A DNA stretch of 64,000 bases, taken from positions 32,548,903 through 32,612,902 of the forward strand of contig OZ025244.1 of the NCBI GenBank assembly GCA_964019155.1, given 5' to 3'. Made by a program: the position numbers and the translations under genes. Numbering within the stretch: the stretch's first letter is position 1; each line of letters begins with the position of its first letter. A model generated the notes under the pieces. The model saw only the letters and a list, made by a program, of their open reading frames with translations, searched no databases and was not told where the DNA came from. Shown in pieces: positions 1-11,600 of this stretch. Origin of the DNA: Osedax fenrisi (taxonomy: Eukaryota > Annelida > Polychaeta > Sabellida > Siboglinidae).

Positions 1-20
1 TAACTCTAGCTAACTCTAGG

Positions 21-1400
21 TAAGTCTAGCTAACTCTAGCTAACTCTAGCTAACTCTAGCTAACTCTAGCTAACTCTAGCTAATTTTAGCTAACTCTAGC
101 TAACTCTAGCTAACTCTAGGTAACTTTAGCTAACTCTAGGTAACTTTAGCTAACTCTAGCTAACTCTAGGTAACTCTAGCTAACTCTAGCTAACTTTAGC
201 TAACTCTAGGTAACTCTAGCTAACTCTAGCTAACTCTAGCTAACTCTAGCTAACTCTAGCTAACTCTATGTAACTCTAGGTAACTCTAGCTAACTTTAGC
301 TAACTCTAGCTAACTCTAGCTAACTCTAGCTAACTCTAGGTAACTCTAGCTAACTCTAGCTAACTTTAGCTAACTCTAGCTAACTCTAGCTAACTTTAGC
401 TAACTCTAGCTAACTCTAGCTAACTCTAGCTAACTCTAGCTAATTTTAGCTAACTATAGCTAACTCTAGCTAACTCTAGCTAACTCTAGCTAACTCTAGC
501 TAACTCTAGCTAATTTTAGCTAACTCTAGCTAACTCTAGCTAACTCTAGCTAACTCTAGCTAACTCTAGGTAACTTTAACTAACTCTAGGTAACTTTAGC
601 TAACTCTAGCTAACTCTAGGTAACTCTAGCTAACTCTAGCTAACTCTAGCTAACTCTAGCTAACTCTAGCTAACTCTAGCTAACTCTAGGTAACTCTAGC
701 TAACTCTAGGTAACTCTAGATAACTCTAGCTAACTCTAGGTAACTTTATCTAACTCTAGCTAACTCTAGCTAACTCTAGCTAACTCTAGCTAACTCTAGC
801 TAACTCTAGCTAACTCTAGGTAACTCTAGCTAACTCTAGCTAACTCTAGCTAACTCTAGGTAACTCTAGCTAACTCTATGTAACTCTAGATAACTCTAGC
901 TAACTCTAGCTAACTCTAGCTAACTCTAGGTAAGTCTAGCTAACTCTAGCTAACTCTAGCTAACTCTAGCTAACTCTAGCTAACTCTAGCTAATTTTAGC
1001 TAACTCTAGCTAACTCTAGCTAACTCTAGGTAACTTTAGCTAACTCTAGGTAACTTTAGCTAACTCTAGCTAACTCTAGGTAACTCTAGCTAACTCTAGC
1101 TAACTTTAGCTAACTCTAGGTAACTCTAGCTAACTCTAGCTAACTCTAGCTAACTCTAGCTAACTCTAGCTAACTCTATGTAACTCTAGGTAACTCTAGC
1201 TAACTTTAGCTAACTCTAGCTAACTCTAGCTAACTCTAGCTAACTCTAGGTAACTCTAGCTAACTCTAGCTAACTTTAGCTAACTCTAGCTAACTCTAGC
1301 TAACTTTAGCTAACTCTAGCTAACTCTAGCTAACTCTAGCTAACTCTAGCTAATTTTAGCTAACTATAGCTAACTCTAGCTAACTCTAGCTAACTCTAGC
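21..1400 (+). repeat. 910-base higher-order repeat, about 0.48 kb visible in each copy
   Basis: The landmark units TAAGTCTAGC (21 and 931), TAATTTTAGC (81 and 991), the TATG-ending unit (261 and 1171) and the TAATTTTAGC-TAACTATAGC pair (441 and 1351) all recur at exactly 910 bases, or 91 decamers. Correspondence fails after about 490 and 1400, and the left copy runs off the window. The same 910 spacing recurs at 48,454 and 49,364; close relatives with 900, 960 and 1,050 spacing lie at 17.3/18.2, 59.6/60.6 and 43.6/44.7 kb. Boundaries are approximate because they fall between identical decamers. Confidence 0.9.
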
Positions 1401-3890
1401 TAACTCTAGGTAACTTTAGCTAACTCTAGGTAACTTTAGCTAACTCTAGCTAACTCTAGTTAACTCTAGCTAACTCTAGCTAACTCTAGGTAACTCTAGC
1501 TAACTCTAGCTAACTCTAGCTAACTCTAGGTAACTCTAGCTAACTCTAGCTAACTCTAGCTAACTCTAGCTAACTCTAGGTAACTCTAGGTAACGCTAGC
1601 TAACTCTAGCTAACTCTAGCTAACTCTAGGTAACTCTAGGTAACTCTAGGTAACTCTAGCTAACTCTAGCTAACTCTAGGTAACTCTAGGTAACTCTAGC
1701 TAACTCTAGCTAACTCTATCTAACTCTAGGTAACTCTATGTAACTCTAGCTAACGTTAGCTAACTCTAGGTAACTATAGGTAACTCTAGGTAACTCTAGC
1801 TAACTCTAGCTAACTCTAGCTAACTCTAGCTAACTCTAGGTAACTCTAGCTAACTCTAGGTAACTTTAGCTAACTCTAGCTAACTCTAGCTAACTCTAGC
1901 TAACTCTAGCTAACTCTAGGTAACTCTAGTTAACTCTAGCTAACTCTAGCTAACTCTAGCTAATTCTAGCTAACTCTAGCTAACTCTTGCTAACTCTAGC
2001 TAACTTTAAGTAACTCTAGCTAACTCTAGCTAATTTTAGCTAACTCTAGCTAACTCTAGCTAACTTTAGCTAACTCTAGCTAACTCTAGGTAACTCTAGG
2101 TAACTCTAGCTAACTCTAGCTAACTCTAGCTAACTCTAGCTAATTTTAGCTAACTCTAGCTAACTCTAGCTAACTCTAGCTAACTTTAGCTAACTCTAGC
2201 TAACTCTAGTTAACTCTAGCTAACTCTAGCTAACTCTAGGTAACTCTAGCTAACTCTAGCTAACTCTAGCTAACTCTAGGTAACGCTAGCTAAATCTAGC
2301 TAACTCTAGCTAACTCTAGCTAACTCTAGGTAACTCTAGCTAACTTTAGCTAACTCTAGCTAACTCTAGCTAACTCTAGCTAACTCTAGGTAACGCTAGC
2401 TAAATCTAGCTAACTCTAGGTAACTCTAGCTAACTCTAGCTAACTCTAGCTAACTCTAGCTAACTCTAGCTAACTCTATGTAACTCTAGGTAACTCTAGC
2501 TAACTTTAGCTAACTCTAGCTAACTCTAGCTAACTCTAGCTAACTCTAGGTAACTCTAGCTAACTCTAGCTAACTTTAGCTAACTCTAGCTAACTCTAGC
2601 TAACTTTAGCTAACTCTAGCTAACTCTAGCTAACTCTAGCTAACTCTAGCTAATTTTAGCTAACTATAGCTAACTCTAGCTAACTCTAGCTAACTCTAGC
2701 TAACTCTAGGTAACTTTAGCTAACTCTAGGTAACTTTAGCTAACTCTAGCTAACTCTAGGTAACTCTAGCTAACTCTAGCTAACTTTAGCTAACTCTAGC
2801 TAACTCTAGCTAACTTTAGCTAACTCTAGCTAACTCTAGCTAACTCTAGCTAACTCTAGCTAATTTTAGCTAACTATAGCTAACTCTAGCTAACTCTAGC
2901 TAACTCTAGCTAACTCTAGGTAACTTTAGCTAACTCTAGGTAACTTTAGCTAACTCTAGCTAACTCTAGTTAACTCTAGCTAACTCTAGCTAACTCTAGG
3001 TAACTCTAGCTAACTCTAGCTAACTCTAGCTAACTCTAGGTAACTCTAGCTAACTCTAGCTAACTCTAGCTAACTCTAGCTAACTCTAGGTAACTCTAGG
3101 TAACGCTAGCTAACTCTAGCTAACTCTAGCTAACTCTAGGTAACTCTAGGTAACTCTAGGTAACTCTAGCTAACTCTAGCTAACTCTAGGTAACTCTAGG
3201 TAACTCTAGCTAACTCTAGCTAACTCTATCTAACTCTAGGTAACTCTATGTAACTCTAGCTAACGTTAGCTAACTCTAGGTAACTATAGGTAACTCTAGG
3301 TAACTCTAGCTAACTCTAGCTAACTCTAGCTAACTCTAGCTAACTCTAGGTAACTCTAGCTAACTCTAGGTAACTTTAGCTAACTCTAGCTAACTCTAGC
3401 TAACTCTAGCTAACTCTAGCTAACTCTAGGTAACTCTAGTTAACTCTAGCTAACTCTAGCTAACTCTAGCTAATTCTAGCTAACTCTAGCTAACTCTTGC
3501 TAACTCTAGCTAACTTTAAGTAACTCTAGCTAACTCTAGCTAATTTTAGCTAACTCTAGCTAACTCTAGCTAACTTTAGCTAACTCTAGCTAACTCTAGG
3601 TAACTCTAGGTAACTCTAGCTAACTCTAGCTAACTCTAGCTAACTCTAGCTAATTTTAGCTAACTCTAGCTAACTCTAGCTAACTCTAGCTAACTTTAGC
3701 TAACTCTAGCTAACTCTAGTTAACTCTAGCTAACTCTAGCTAACTCTAGGTAACTCTAGCTAACTCTAGCTAACTCTAGCTAACTCTAGGTAACGCTAGC
3801 TAAATCTAGCTAACTCTAGCTAACTCTAGCTAACTCTAGGTAACTCTAGCTAACTTTAGCTAACTCTAGCTAACTCTAGCTAACACTAGC
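1231..3890 (+). repeat. 1,510-base higher-order repeat, two copies of about 1.15 kb
   Basis: Block 1231-2380 recurs at 2741-3890 with a constant offset of 1,510 bases. Shared landmarks are 1351/2861 (TAATTTTAGC), 1451/2961 (TAGT-ending unit), 1591/3101 (TAACGCTAGC), 1751/3261 (TAACGTTAGC), 1981/3491 (TAACTCTTGC) and 2281/3791 (TAACGCTAGC then TAAATCTAGC). The piece between them, about 2431-2750, is a copy of about 1131-1450 at an offset of 1,300, so the pattern looks like 1,300 + 210. The same arrangement reappears in the collinear copy at about 49.7-52.3 kb, so this duplication is older than that long-range one. Confidence 0.88.
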
Positions 3891-5220
3891 TAACTTTAAG
3901 TAACTCTAGCTAACTCTAGCTAACTTTAGCTAACTCTAGCTAACTCTAGCTAACTTTAGCTAACTCTAGCTAACTCTAGCTAACTCTAGGTAACTCTAGC
4001 TAACTCTAGCTAACTTTAGCTAACTCTATGTAACTCTAGCTAACTCTAGCTAACTCTAGCTAACTCTAAGTAATATTAGCTAACTTTAGCTAACTCTAGC
4101 TAACTCTAGGTAACTCTAGCTAACTCTAGCTAACTCTAGCTAACTCTAGCTAACTCTAGCTAACTCTAGCTAACTCTAGGTAACTCTAGCTAACTCTAGC
4201 TAACTCTAGCTAACTTTAGCTAACTTTAGCTAACTCTAGCTAACTCTAGCTAACTCTAGCTAACTTTAAGTAATTCTAGCTAACTCTAGCTAACTTTAGC
4301 TAACTCTAGCTAACTCTAGCTAACTTTAGCTAACTCTAGCTAACTCTAGCTAACTCTAGGTAACTCTAGCTAACTCTAGCTAACTTTAGCTAACTCTATG
4401 TAACTCTAGCTAACTCTAGCTAACTCTAGCTAACTCTAAGTAATATTAGCTAACTTTAGCTAACTCTAGCTAACTCTAGGTAACTCTAGCTAACTCTAGC
4501 TAACTCTAGCTAACTCTAGGTAACTCTAGCTAACTCTAGTTAACTCTAGCTAACTCTAGGTAACTCTAGGTAACTCTAGCTAACTTTAGCTAACTTTAGG
4601 TAACTATAGGTAACTCTAGGTAACTCTAGCTAACTCTAGCTAACTCTAGCTAACTCTAGGTAACTCTAGCTAACTCTATGTAAATCTAGGTAACTCTAGC
4701 TAACTTTAGCTAACTCTAGCTAACTCTAGCTAACTCTAGGTAACTCTAGCTAACTCTAGCTAACTCTAGCTAATTCTAGCTAACTTTAGCTAACTCTAGG
4801 TAACTTTAGCTAACTCTAGCTAACTCTAGCTAACTCTAGCTAACTCTATGTAACTCTAGGTAACTCTAGATAACTTTAGCTAACTCTAGCTAACTCTAGC
4901 TAACTCTAGCTAACTTTAAGTAACTCTAGCTAACTCTAGCTAACTTTAGCTAACTCTAGCTAACTCTAGCTAACTTTAGCTAACTCTAGCTAACTCTAGG
5001 TAACTCTAGGTAACTCTAGCTAACTCTAGCTAACTTTAGCTAACTCTATGTAACTCTAGCTAACGCTAGCTAACTCTAGCTAACTCTAGGTAATTCTAGC
5101 TAACTCTAGCTAACTCTAGGTAACTCTAGCTAACTCTAGCTAACTCTAGCTAACTCTAGCTAACTCTAGGTAACTCTAGGTAACTCTAGGTAACTCTAGG
5201 TAACTCTAGGTAACTCTAGG

Positions 5221-5451
5221 TTACAACTCTATGCTACACTAAAATATAATACTCCATCTACTCGACTTAGGTCATCGAATGATAAACTTGTACTCGTCTA
5301 TCATAAATCCAAGTTGATTCGAACAAGCAATCGTGCTTTCTCGTGTAGTTCACCAACGTTATGGAATTCTATTCCTCTCCATATCAGATCAATACATTAT
5401 ACACATAAGTTTAAGAATGTATTGAAATCATATATATTATCAACGAATTGA
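5221..5451 (+). pseudogene. C-terminal fragment of a non-LTR retrotransposon reverse transcriptase ORF
   Basis: The frame beginning at the module's first base runs 76 codons to TGA at 5449-5451. Residues 17-19 read RSS, preceded by R15-L16, matching the LRSS motif. RAFS is at residues 38-41, SPTLWNS at 44-50, IPLHIR at 51-56, and FKNVLKSY at 64-71. In CR1, L2, Rex1 and Jockey-group elements this block follows the reverse transcriptase thumb and ends the ORF2 protein; its function is not well defined. There is no plausible start codon, because the fragment begins at the truncation point and the upstream decamers carry stops in every frame. It is a dead remnant. The first ten residues (bases 5221-5250) match the family pattern poorly and may include filler or satellite-derived sequence. 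Confidence 0.87.
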
Positions 5452-5522
5452 TACTTGATTGTTTAATATATAATTATAATATTTTGTATAACTTATATTA
5501 CACGATTGTTTATGTTTTTTTG

Positions 5523-5550
5523 TTTACTATATGTTTTTTACTATATGTTT
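5523..5550 (+). repeat. Tandem 14-base direct repeat in the module 3' UTR
   Basis: TTTACTATATGTTT occurs twice back to back (5523-5536 and 5537-5550) and is followed by ATGTTTAT. It lies at module bases 303-330 in all 13 copies and looks like ordinary slippage in an AT-rich UTR. No function can be assigned. Confidence 0.9.
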
Positions 5551-5618
5551 ATGTTTATAATCATCTTCTCTTCTCACACTTATCAGAACAATCTTTGTTG
5601 TTATTTAATGAGTGTTTA

Positions 5619-5624
5619 AATAAA
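5619..5624 (+). promoter_or_regulatory. AATAAA polyadenylation-type signal in the module 3' UTR
   Basis: The hexamer lies 5 bases before the (TTA)n tail begins. It is at module bases 399-404 in every copy (for example 12,253-12,258 and 53,​052 +1,000 in module 11, that is 54,052-54,057). Its place just before the tail fits the 3' processing site of a LINE transcript. Whether it is used now is unknown. Confidence 0.55.
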
Positions 5625-5653
5625 TCGTCTTATTATTATTATTATTATTATTA

Positions 5654-8600
5654 GGTAACTCTAGCTAACTCTAGTTAACTCTAGCTAACTCTAGCTAACT
5701 CTAGCTAACTCTAGCTAACTATAGCTAACTCTAGGTAACTCTAGCTAACTCTAGGTAACTCTAGGTAACTCTAGCTAACTCTAGGTAACTTTAGCTAACT
5801 CTAGCTAACTCTAGCTAACTCTAGCTAACTCTAGCTAACTCTAGCTAACTCTAGCTAACTCTAGCTAACTCTAGGTAACTCTAGCTAACTCTAGCTAACT
5901 CTAGCTAACTCTAGCTAACTCTAGCTAACTCTAGGTAACTCTAGCTAACTCTATGTAACTTTAGCTAACTCTAGCTAACTCTAGCTAACTCTAGCTAACT
6001 CTAGCTAACTCTAGGTAACTCTAGCTAACTCTAGCTAACTCTAGCTAACTCTAGCTAACTCTAGCTAACTCTAGCTAACTCTAGCTAACTCTAGCTAACT
6101 CTAGGTAACTCTAGATAACTCTAGCTAACTCTAGGTAACTTTAGCTAACTCTAGCTAACTCTAGCTAACTCTAGCTAACTCTAGCTAACTCTAGCTAACT
6201 CTAGCTAACTCTAGCTAACTCTAGGTAACTCTAGCTAACTCTAGCTAACTCTAGCTAACTCTAGCTAACTCTAGGTAACTCTAGCTAACTCTATGTAACT
6301 CTAGATAACTCTAGCTAACTCTAGCTAACTCTAGCTAACTCTAGGTAAGTCTAGCTAACTCTAGCTAACTCTAGCTAACTCTAGCTAACTCTAGCTAATT
6401 TTAGCTAACTCTAGCTAACTCTAGCTAACTCTAGCTAACTCTAGCTAACTCTAGGTAACTTTAGCTAACTCTAGGTAACTTTAGCTAACTCTAGCTAACT
6501 CTAGGTAACTCTAGCTAACTCTAGCTAACTCTAGGTAACTCTAGCTAACTCTAGCTAACTCTAGCTAACTCTAGGTAACGCTAGCTAACTCTAGCTAACT
6601 CTAGCTAACTCTAGCTAACTCTAGGTAACTCTAGGTAACTCTAGCTAACTCTAGCTAACTCTAGGTAACTCTAGCTAACTCTAGCTAACTCTAGGTAACT
6701 CTAGGTAACTCTAGCTAACTCTAGCTAACTCTAGCTAACTCTAGGTAACTCTAGGTAACTCTAGGTAACTTTAGCTAACTCTGGCTAACTCTAGCTAACT
6801 CTAGGTAACTCTAGCTAACTTTAGCTAATTCTAGCTAACTCTAGCTAACTCTAGGTAACTCTAGCTAACTCTAGCTAACTTTAGCTAACTCTAGGTAACT
6901 CTAGCTAACTCTAGCTAACTCTAGCTAACTCTAGCTAACTCTAGCTAACTCTAGCTAACTCTAGCTAACTCTAGGTAACTCTAGCTAACTCTAGCTAACT
7001 TTAGATAACTCTAGCTAACTCTAGCTAACTTTAGCTAACTCTAGCTAACTCTAGCTAACTCTAGCTAACTCTAGCTAATTTTAGCTAACTCTAGCTAACT
7101 CTAGCTAACTCTAGCTAACTCTAGCTAACTCTATGTAACTTTAGCTAACTCTAGGTAACTTTAGCTAACTCTAGCTAACTCTAGTTAACTCTAGCTAACT
7201 CTAGCTAACTCTAGGTAACTCTAGCTAACTCTAGCTAACTCTAGCTAACTCTAGGTAACTCTAGCTAACTCTAGCTAACTCTAGCTAACTCTAGCTAACT
7301 CTAGCTAACTCTAGCTAACTCTAGGTAACTCTAGCTAACTCTAGGTAAATCTAGGTAACTCTAGCTAACTTTAGCTAACTCTAGCTAACTCTAGGTAACT
7401 TTAGCTAACTCTAGCTAACTCTAGCTAACTCTAGCTAACTCTAGCTAACTCTAGGTAACTCTAGTTAACTCTAGCTAACTCTAGCTAACTCTAGCTAATT
7501 CTAGCTAACTCTAGCTAACTCTTGCTAACTCTAGCTAACTTTAAGTAATCTAGCTAACTCTAGCTAACTTTAGCTAACTCTAGCTAACTCTAGCTAACTT
7601 TAGCTAACTCTAGCTAACTCTAGGTAACTCTAGGTAACTCTAGCTAACTCTAGCTAACTCTAGCTAACTCTAGCTAATTTTAGCTAACTTTAGCTAACTC
7701 TAGCTAACTCTAGCTAACTTTAGCTAACTCTAGCTAACTCTAGTTAACTCTAGCTAACTCTAGCTAACTCTAGGTAACTCTAGCTAACTCTAGCTAACTC
7801 TAGCTAACTCTAGGTAACGCTAGCTAACTCTAGCTAACTCTAGCTAACTCTAGCTAACTCTAGGTAACTCTAGCTAACTTTAGCTAACTCTAGCTAACTC
7901 TAGCTAACTTTAAGTAACTCTAGCTAACTCTAGCTAACTTTAGCTAACTCTAGCTAACTCTAGCTAACTTTAGCTAACTCTAGCTAACTCTAGCTAACTC
8001 TAGGTAAATCTAGGTAACTCTAGCTAACTTTAGCTAACTCTAGCTAACTCTAGCTAACTCTAGCTAACTCTAGCTAACTCTAGCTAACTCTAGGTAAATC
8101 TAGGTAACTCTAGCTAACTTTAGCTAACTCTAGCTAACTTTAGGTAACTTTAGCTAACTCTAGCTAACTCTAGCTAACTCTAGCTAACTCTAGCTAACTT
8201 TAGGTAACTTTAGCTAACTCTAGCTAACTCTAGCTAACTCTAGCTAACTCTAGGTAACTCTAGCTAACTCTAGCTAACTCTAGCTAACTCTAGCTAATTT
8301 TAGCTAACTCTAGTTAACTCTAGCTAACTCTAGCTAACTCTAGCTAACTCTAGCTAACTATAGCTAACTCTAGGTAACTCTAGCTAACTCTAGGTAACTC
8401 TAGGTAACTCTAGCTAACTCTAGGTAACTTTAGCTAACTCTAGCTAACTCTAGCTAACTCTAGCTAACTCTAGCTAACTCTAGCTAACTCTAGCTAAATC
8501 TAGCTAACTCTAGGTAACTCTAGCTAACTCTAGCTAACTCTAGCTAACTCTAGCTAACTCTAGCTAACTCTAGGTAACTCTAGCTAACTCTATGTAACTC

Positions 8601-11600
8601 TAGCTAACTCTAGCCTACTCTAGCTAACTCTAGCTAACTCTAGCTAACTCTAGGTAACTCTAGCTAACTCTAGCTAACTCTAGCTAACTCTAGCTAACTC
8701 TAGCTAACTCTAGGTAACTCTAGCTAACTCTAGGTAACTCTAGATAACTCTAGCTAACTCTAGCTAACTCTAGCTAACTCTAGCTAACTCTAGCTAACTC
8801 TAGGTAACTCTAGCTAACTCTAGCTAACTCTAGCTAACTCTAGGTAACTCTAGCTAACTCTATGTAACTCTAGATAACTCTAGCTAACTCTAGCTAACTC
8901 TAGCTAACTCTAGGTAAGTCTAGCTAACTCTAGCTAACTCTAGCTAACTCTAGCTAACTCTAGCTAACTCTAGCTAATTTTAGCTAACTCTAGCTAACTC
9001 TAGCTAACTCTAGGTAACTTTAGCTAACTCTAGGTAACTTTAGCTAACTCTAGCTAACTCTAGGTAACTCTAGGTAAGTCTAGCTAACTCTAGCTAACTC
9101 TAGCTAACTCTAGCTAACTCTAGCTAACTCTAGCTAATTTTAGCTAACTCTAGCTAACTCTAGCTAACTCTAGGTAACTTTAGCTAACTCTAGGTAACTT
9201 TAGCTAACTCTAGCTAACTCTAGGTAACTCTAGCTAACTCTAGCTAACTTTAGCTAACTCTAGGTAACTCTAGCTAACTCTAGCTAACTCTAGCTAACTC
9301 TAGCTAACTCTAGCTAACTCTATGTAACTCTAGGTAACTCTAGTTAACTTTAGCTAACTCTAGCTAACTCTAGCTAACTCTAGCTAACTCTAGGTAACTC
9401 TAGCTAACTCTAGCTAACTTTAGCTAACTCTAGCTAACTCTAGCTAACTTTAGCTAACTCTAGCTAACTCTAGCTAACTCTAGCTAACTCTAGCTAATTT
9501 TAGCTAACTATAGCTAACTCTAGCTAACTCTAGCTAACTCTAGCTAACTCTAGGTAACTTTAGCTAACTCTAGGTAACTTTAGCTAACTCTAGCTAACTC
9601 TAGTTAACTCTAGCTAACTCTAGCTAACTCTAGGTAACTCTAGCTAACTCTAGCTAACTCTAGCTAACTCTAGGTAACTCTAGCTAACTCTAGCTAACTC
9701 TAGCTAACTCTAGCTAACTCTAGGTAACTCTAGGTAACGCTAGCTAACTCTAGCTAACTCTAGCTAACTCTAGGTAACTCTAGGTAACTCTAGGTAACTC
9801 TAGCTAACTCTAGCTAACTCTAGGTAACTCTAGGTAACTCTAGCTAACTCTAGCTAACTCTATCTAACTCTAGGTAACTCTATGTAACTCTAGCTAACGT
9901 TAGCTAACTCTAGGTAACTATAGGTAACTCTAGGTAACTCTAGCTAACTCTAGCTAACTCTAGCTAACTCTAGCTAACTCTAGGTAACTCTAGCTAACTC
10001 TAGGTAACTTTAGCTAACTCTAGCTAACTCTAGCTAACTCTAGCTAACTCTAGCTAACTCTAGGTAACTCTAGTTAACTCTAGCTAACTCTAGCTAACTC
10101 TAGCTAATTCTAGCTAACTCTAGCTAACTCTTGCTAACTCTAGCTAACTTTAAGTAACTCTAGCTAACTCTAGCTAATTTTAGCTAACTCTAGCTAACTC
10201 TAGCTAACTTTAGCTAACTCTAGCTAACTCTAGGTAACTCTAGGTAACTCTAGCTAACTCTAGCTAACTCTAGCTAACTCTAGCTAATTTTAGCTAACTC
10301 TAGCTAACTCTAGCTAACTCTAGCTAACTTTAGCTAACTCTAGCTAACTCTAGTTAACTCTAGCTAACTCTAGCTAACTCTAGGTAACTCTAGCTAACTC
10401 TAGCTAACTCTAGGTAACGCTAGCTAAATCTAGCTAACTCTAGCTAACTCTAGCTAACTCTAGGTAACTCTAGCTAACTTTAGCTAACTCTAGCTAACTC
10501 TAGCTAACTCTAGCTAACTTTAAGTAACTCTAGCTAACTCTAGCTAACTTTAGCTAACTCTAGCTAACTCTAGCTAACTTTAGCTAACTCTAGCTAACTC
10601 TAGCTAACTCTAGGTAACTCTAGCTAACTCTAGCTAACTTTAGCTAACTCTATGTAACTCTAGCTAACTCTAGCTAACTCTAGCTAACTCTAAGTAATAT
10701 TAGCTAACTTTAGCTAACTCTAGCTAACTCTAGGTAACTCTAGCTAACTCTAGCTAACTCTAGCTAACTCTAGCTAACTCTAGCTAACTCTAGCTAACTC
10801 TAGGTAACTCTAGCTAACTCTAGCTAACTCTAGCTAACTTTAGCTAACTTTAGCTAACTCTAGCTAACTCTAGCTAACTCTAGCTAACTTTAAGTAACTC
10901 TAGCTAACTCTAGCTAACTTTAGCTAACTCTAGCTAACTCTAGCTAACTTTAGCTAACTCTAGCTAACTCTAGCTAACTCTAGGTAACTCTAGCTAACTC
11001 TAGCTAACTTTAGCTAACTCTATGTAACTCTAGCTAACTCTAGCTAACTCTAGCTAACTCTAAGTAATATTAGCTAACTTTAGCTAACTCTAGCTAACTC
11101 TAGGTAACTCTAGCTAACTCTAGCTAACTCTAGCTAACTCTAGCTAACTCTAGGTAACTCTAGCTAACTCTAGTTAACTCTAGCTAACTCTAGGTAACTC
11201 TAGGTAACTCTAGCTAACTTTAGCTAACTTTAGGTAACTATAGGTAACTCTAGGTAACTCTAGCTAACTCTAGCTAACTCTAGCTAACTCTAGGTAACTC
11301 TAGCTAACTCTATGTAAATCTAGGTAACTCTAGCTAACTTTAGCTAACTCTAGCTAACTCTAGCTAACTCTAGGTAACTCTAGCTAACTCTAGCTAACTC
11401 TAGCTAACTCTAGCTAACTTTAGCTAACTCTAGGTAACTCTAGCTAACTCTAGCTAACTCTAGCTAACTCTAGCTAACTCTATGTAACTCTAGGTAACTC
11501 TAGATAACTTTAGCTAACTCTAGCTAACTCTAGCTAACTCTAGCTAACTTTAAGTAACTCTAGCTAACTCTAGCTAACTTTAGCTAACTCTAGCTAACTC

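Larger units (their letters stand above)
1..5220 (+). repeat. Decamer satellite array, segment A0 (522 units)
   Basis: This stretch consists of exactly 522 head-to-tail copies of TAACTCTAG(C/G) with no insertion or deletion. The commonest changes from consensus are C10 to G (unit ends GG) and C6 to T (TAACTTTAGC). Rarer units act as landmarks: TAAGTCTAGC at 21 and 931, TAATTTTAGC followed by TAACTATAGC at 441, 1351, 2651 and 2861, TAACGCTAGC at 1591 and 3101, TAACGTTAGC at 1751 and 3261, and TAACTCTTGC at 1981 and 3491. The canonical unit has no CpG, and stop codons close all six frames. The last six units (5161-5220) are all GG-ending and abut the first retrotransposon module. I see no gene, RNA or regulatory site in it. 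The window opens inside the array, so its true left edge is unknown. Confidence 0.99.
5221..5653 (+). mobile_element. Module 1: 5'-truncated non-LTR (CR1/L2/Rex1-like) retrotransposon 3' end
   Basis: This 433-base module interrupts the satellite and has the anatomy of a LINE 3' end. It has a C-terminal coding fragment (5221-5451), an AT-rich 3' UTR (5452-5629) with an exact tandem 14-base repeat (5523-5550), AATAAA at 5619-5624, and a (TTA)8 tail at 5630-5653. The 5' end is truncated far inside the reverse transcriptase ORF, so no endonuclease or catalytic RT core is present and the copy cannot move by itself. After the tail the array resumes with GGTAACTCTAG, and the left array also ends in AGG, so any target-site duplication is 2-4 bases and cannot be told from the repeat. 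I use module 1 as reference; modules 3, 8 and 11 show no base differences that I could see. Assignment to the CR1/L2/Jockey group rests on motifs; the exact clade is not determined. Confidence 0.9.
1..7554 (+). repeat. Long-range segmental duplication, copy 1 (partner 48,434-56,507)
   Basis: The segment including module 1 lines up with the segment including module 11 at a constant offset of 48,433 bases. Checked landmarks include 21/48,454, 931/49,364, 2281/50,714, 4271/52,704, module start 5221/53,654, a TAACGC unit at 6576/55,009 and a CTGG variant at 6783/55,216. Beyond this a 520-base tandem duplication in copy 2 raises the offset to 48,953, and the 9-base unit at 7546 then matches the one at 56,499. 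Differences I noticed are a TAACAC unit at 3881 where copy 2 has TAACTC, and a TAACGCTAAC unit near 52,224 where copy 1 has TAACGCTAGC at 3791. I did not count every difference. Confidence 0.9.

Noticed and set aside
1..5220. Telomeric repeat
   Set aside because: The other strand reads TTAGCTAGAG, which contains TTAG, and some animals have 10-base telomere units. However, there is no run of G, the units are highly variable, and retrotransposon-bearing higher-order repeats occur throughout, so an internal satellite is more likely.
5500..5560. Replication origin of the yeast ARS type in the module 3' UTR
   Set aside because: GTTTATGTTT matches part of the ARS consensus, but the first base does not fit, the region is simply AT-rich, and the host appears to be an animal, where that consensus has no meaning.
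5448..5654. Open frame of 67-68 codons rich in Leu, Phe and Tyr, ending in a Tyr run, present in every module (5448, 12,082, 16,335, 24,399, 27,194, 30,027, 33,382, 37,474, 42,718, 47,519, 53,881, 58,684, 63,586)
   Set aside because: It starts at a TTG overlapping the stop codon of the RT fragment, lies wholly in the AT-rich 3' UTR, and its Tyr run is just the TTA tail read in frame. Its hydrophobic look comes from base composition. It is kept only because all modules are copies.
5640..5660. A defined target-site duplication
   Set aside because: AGG or TAGG appears on both sides, but it is also part of every GG-type decamer, so it cannot be told from the array.
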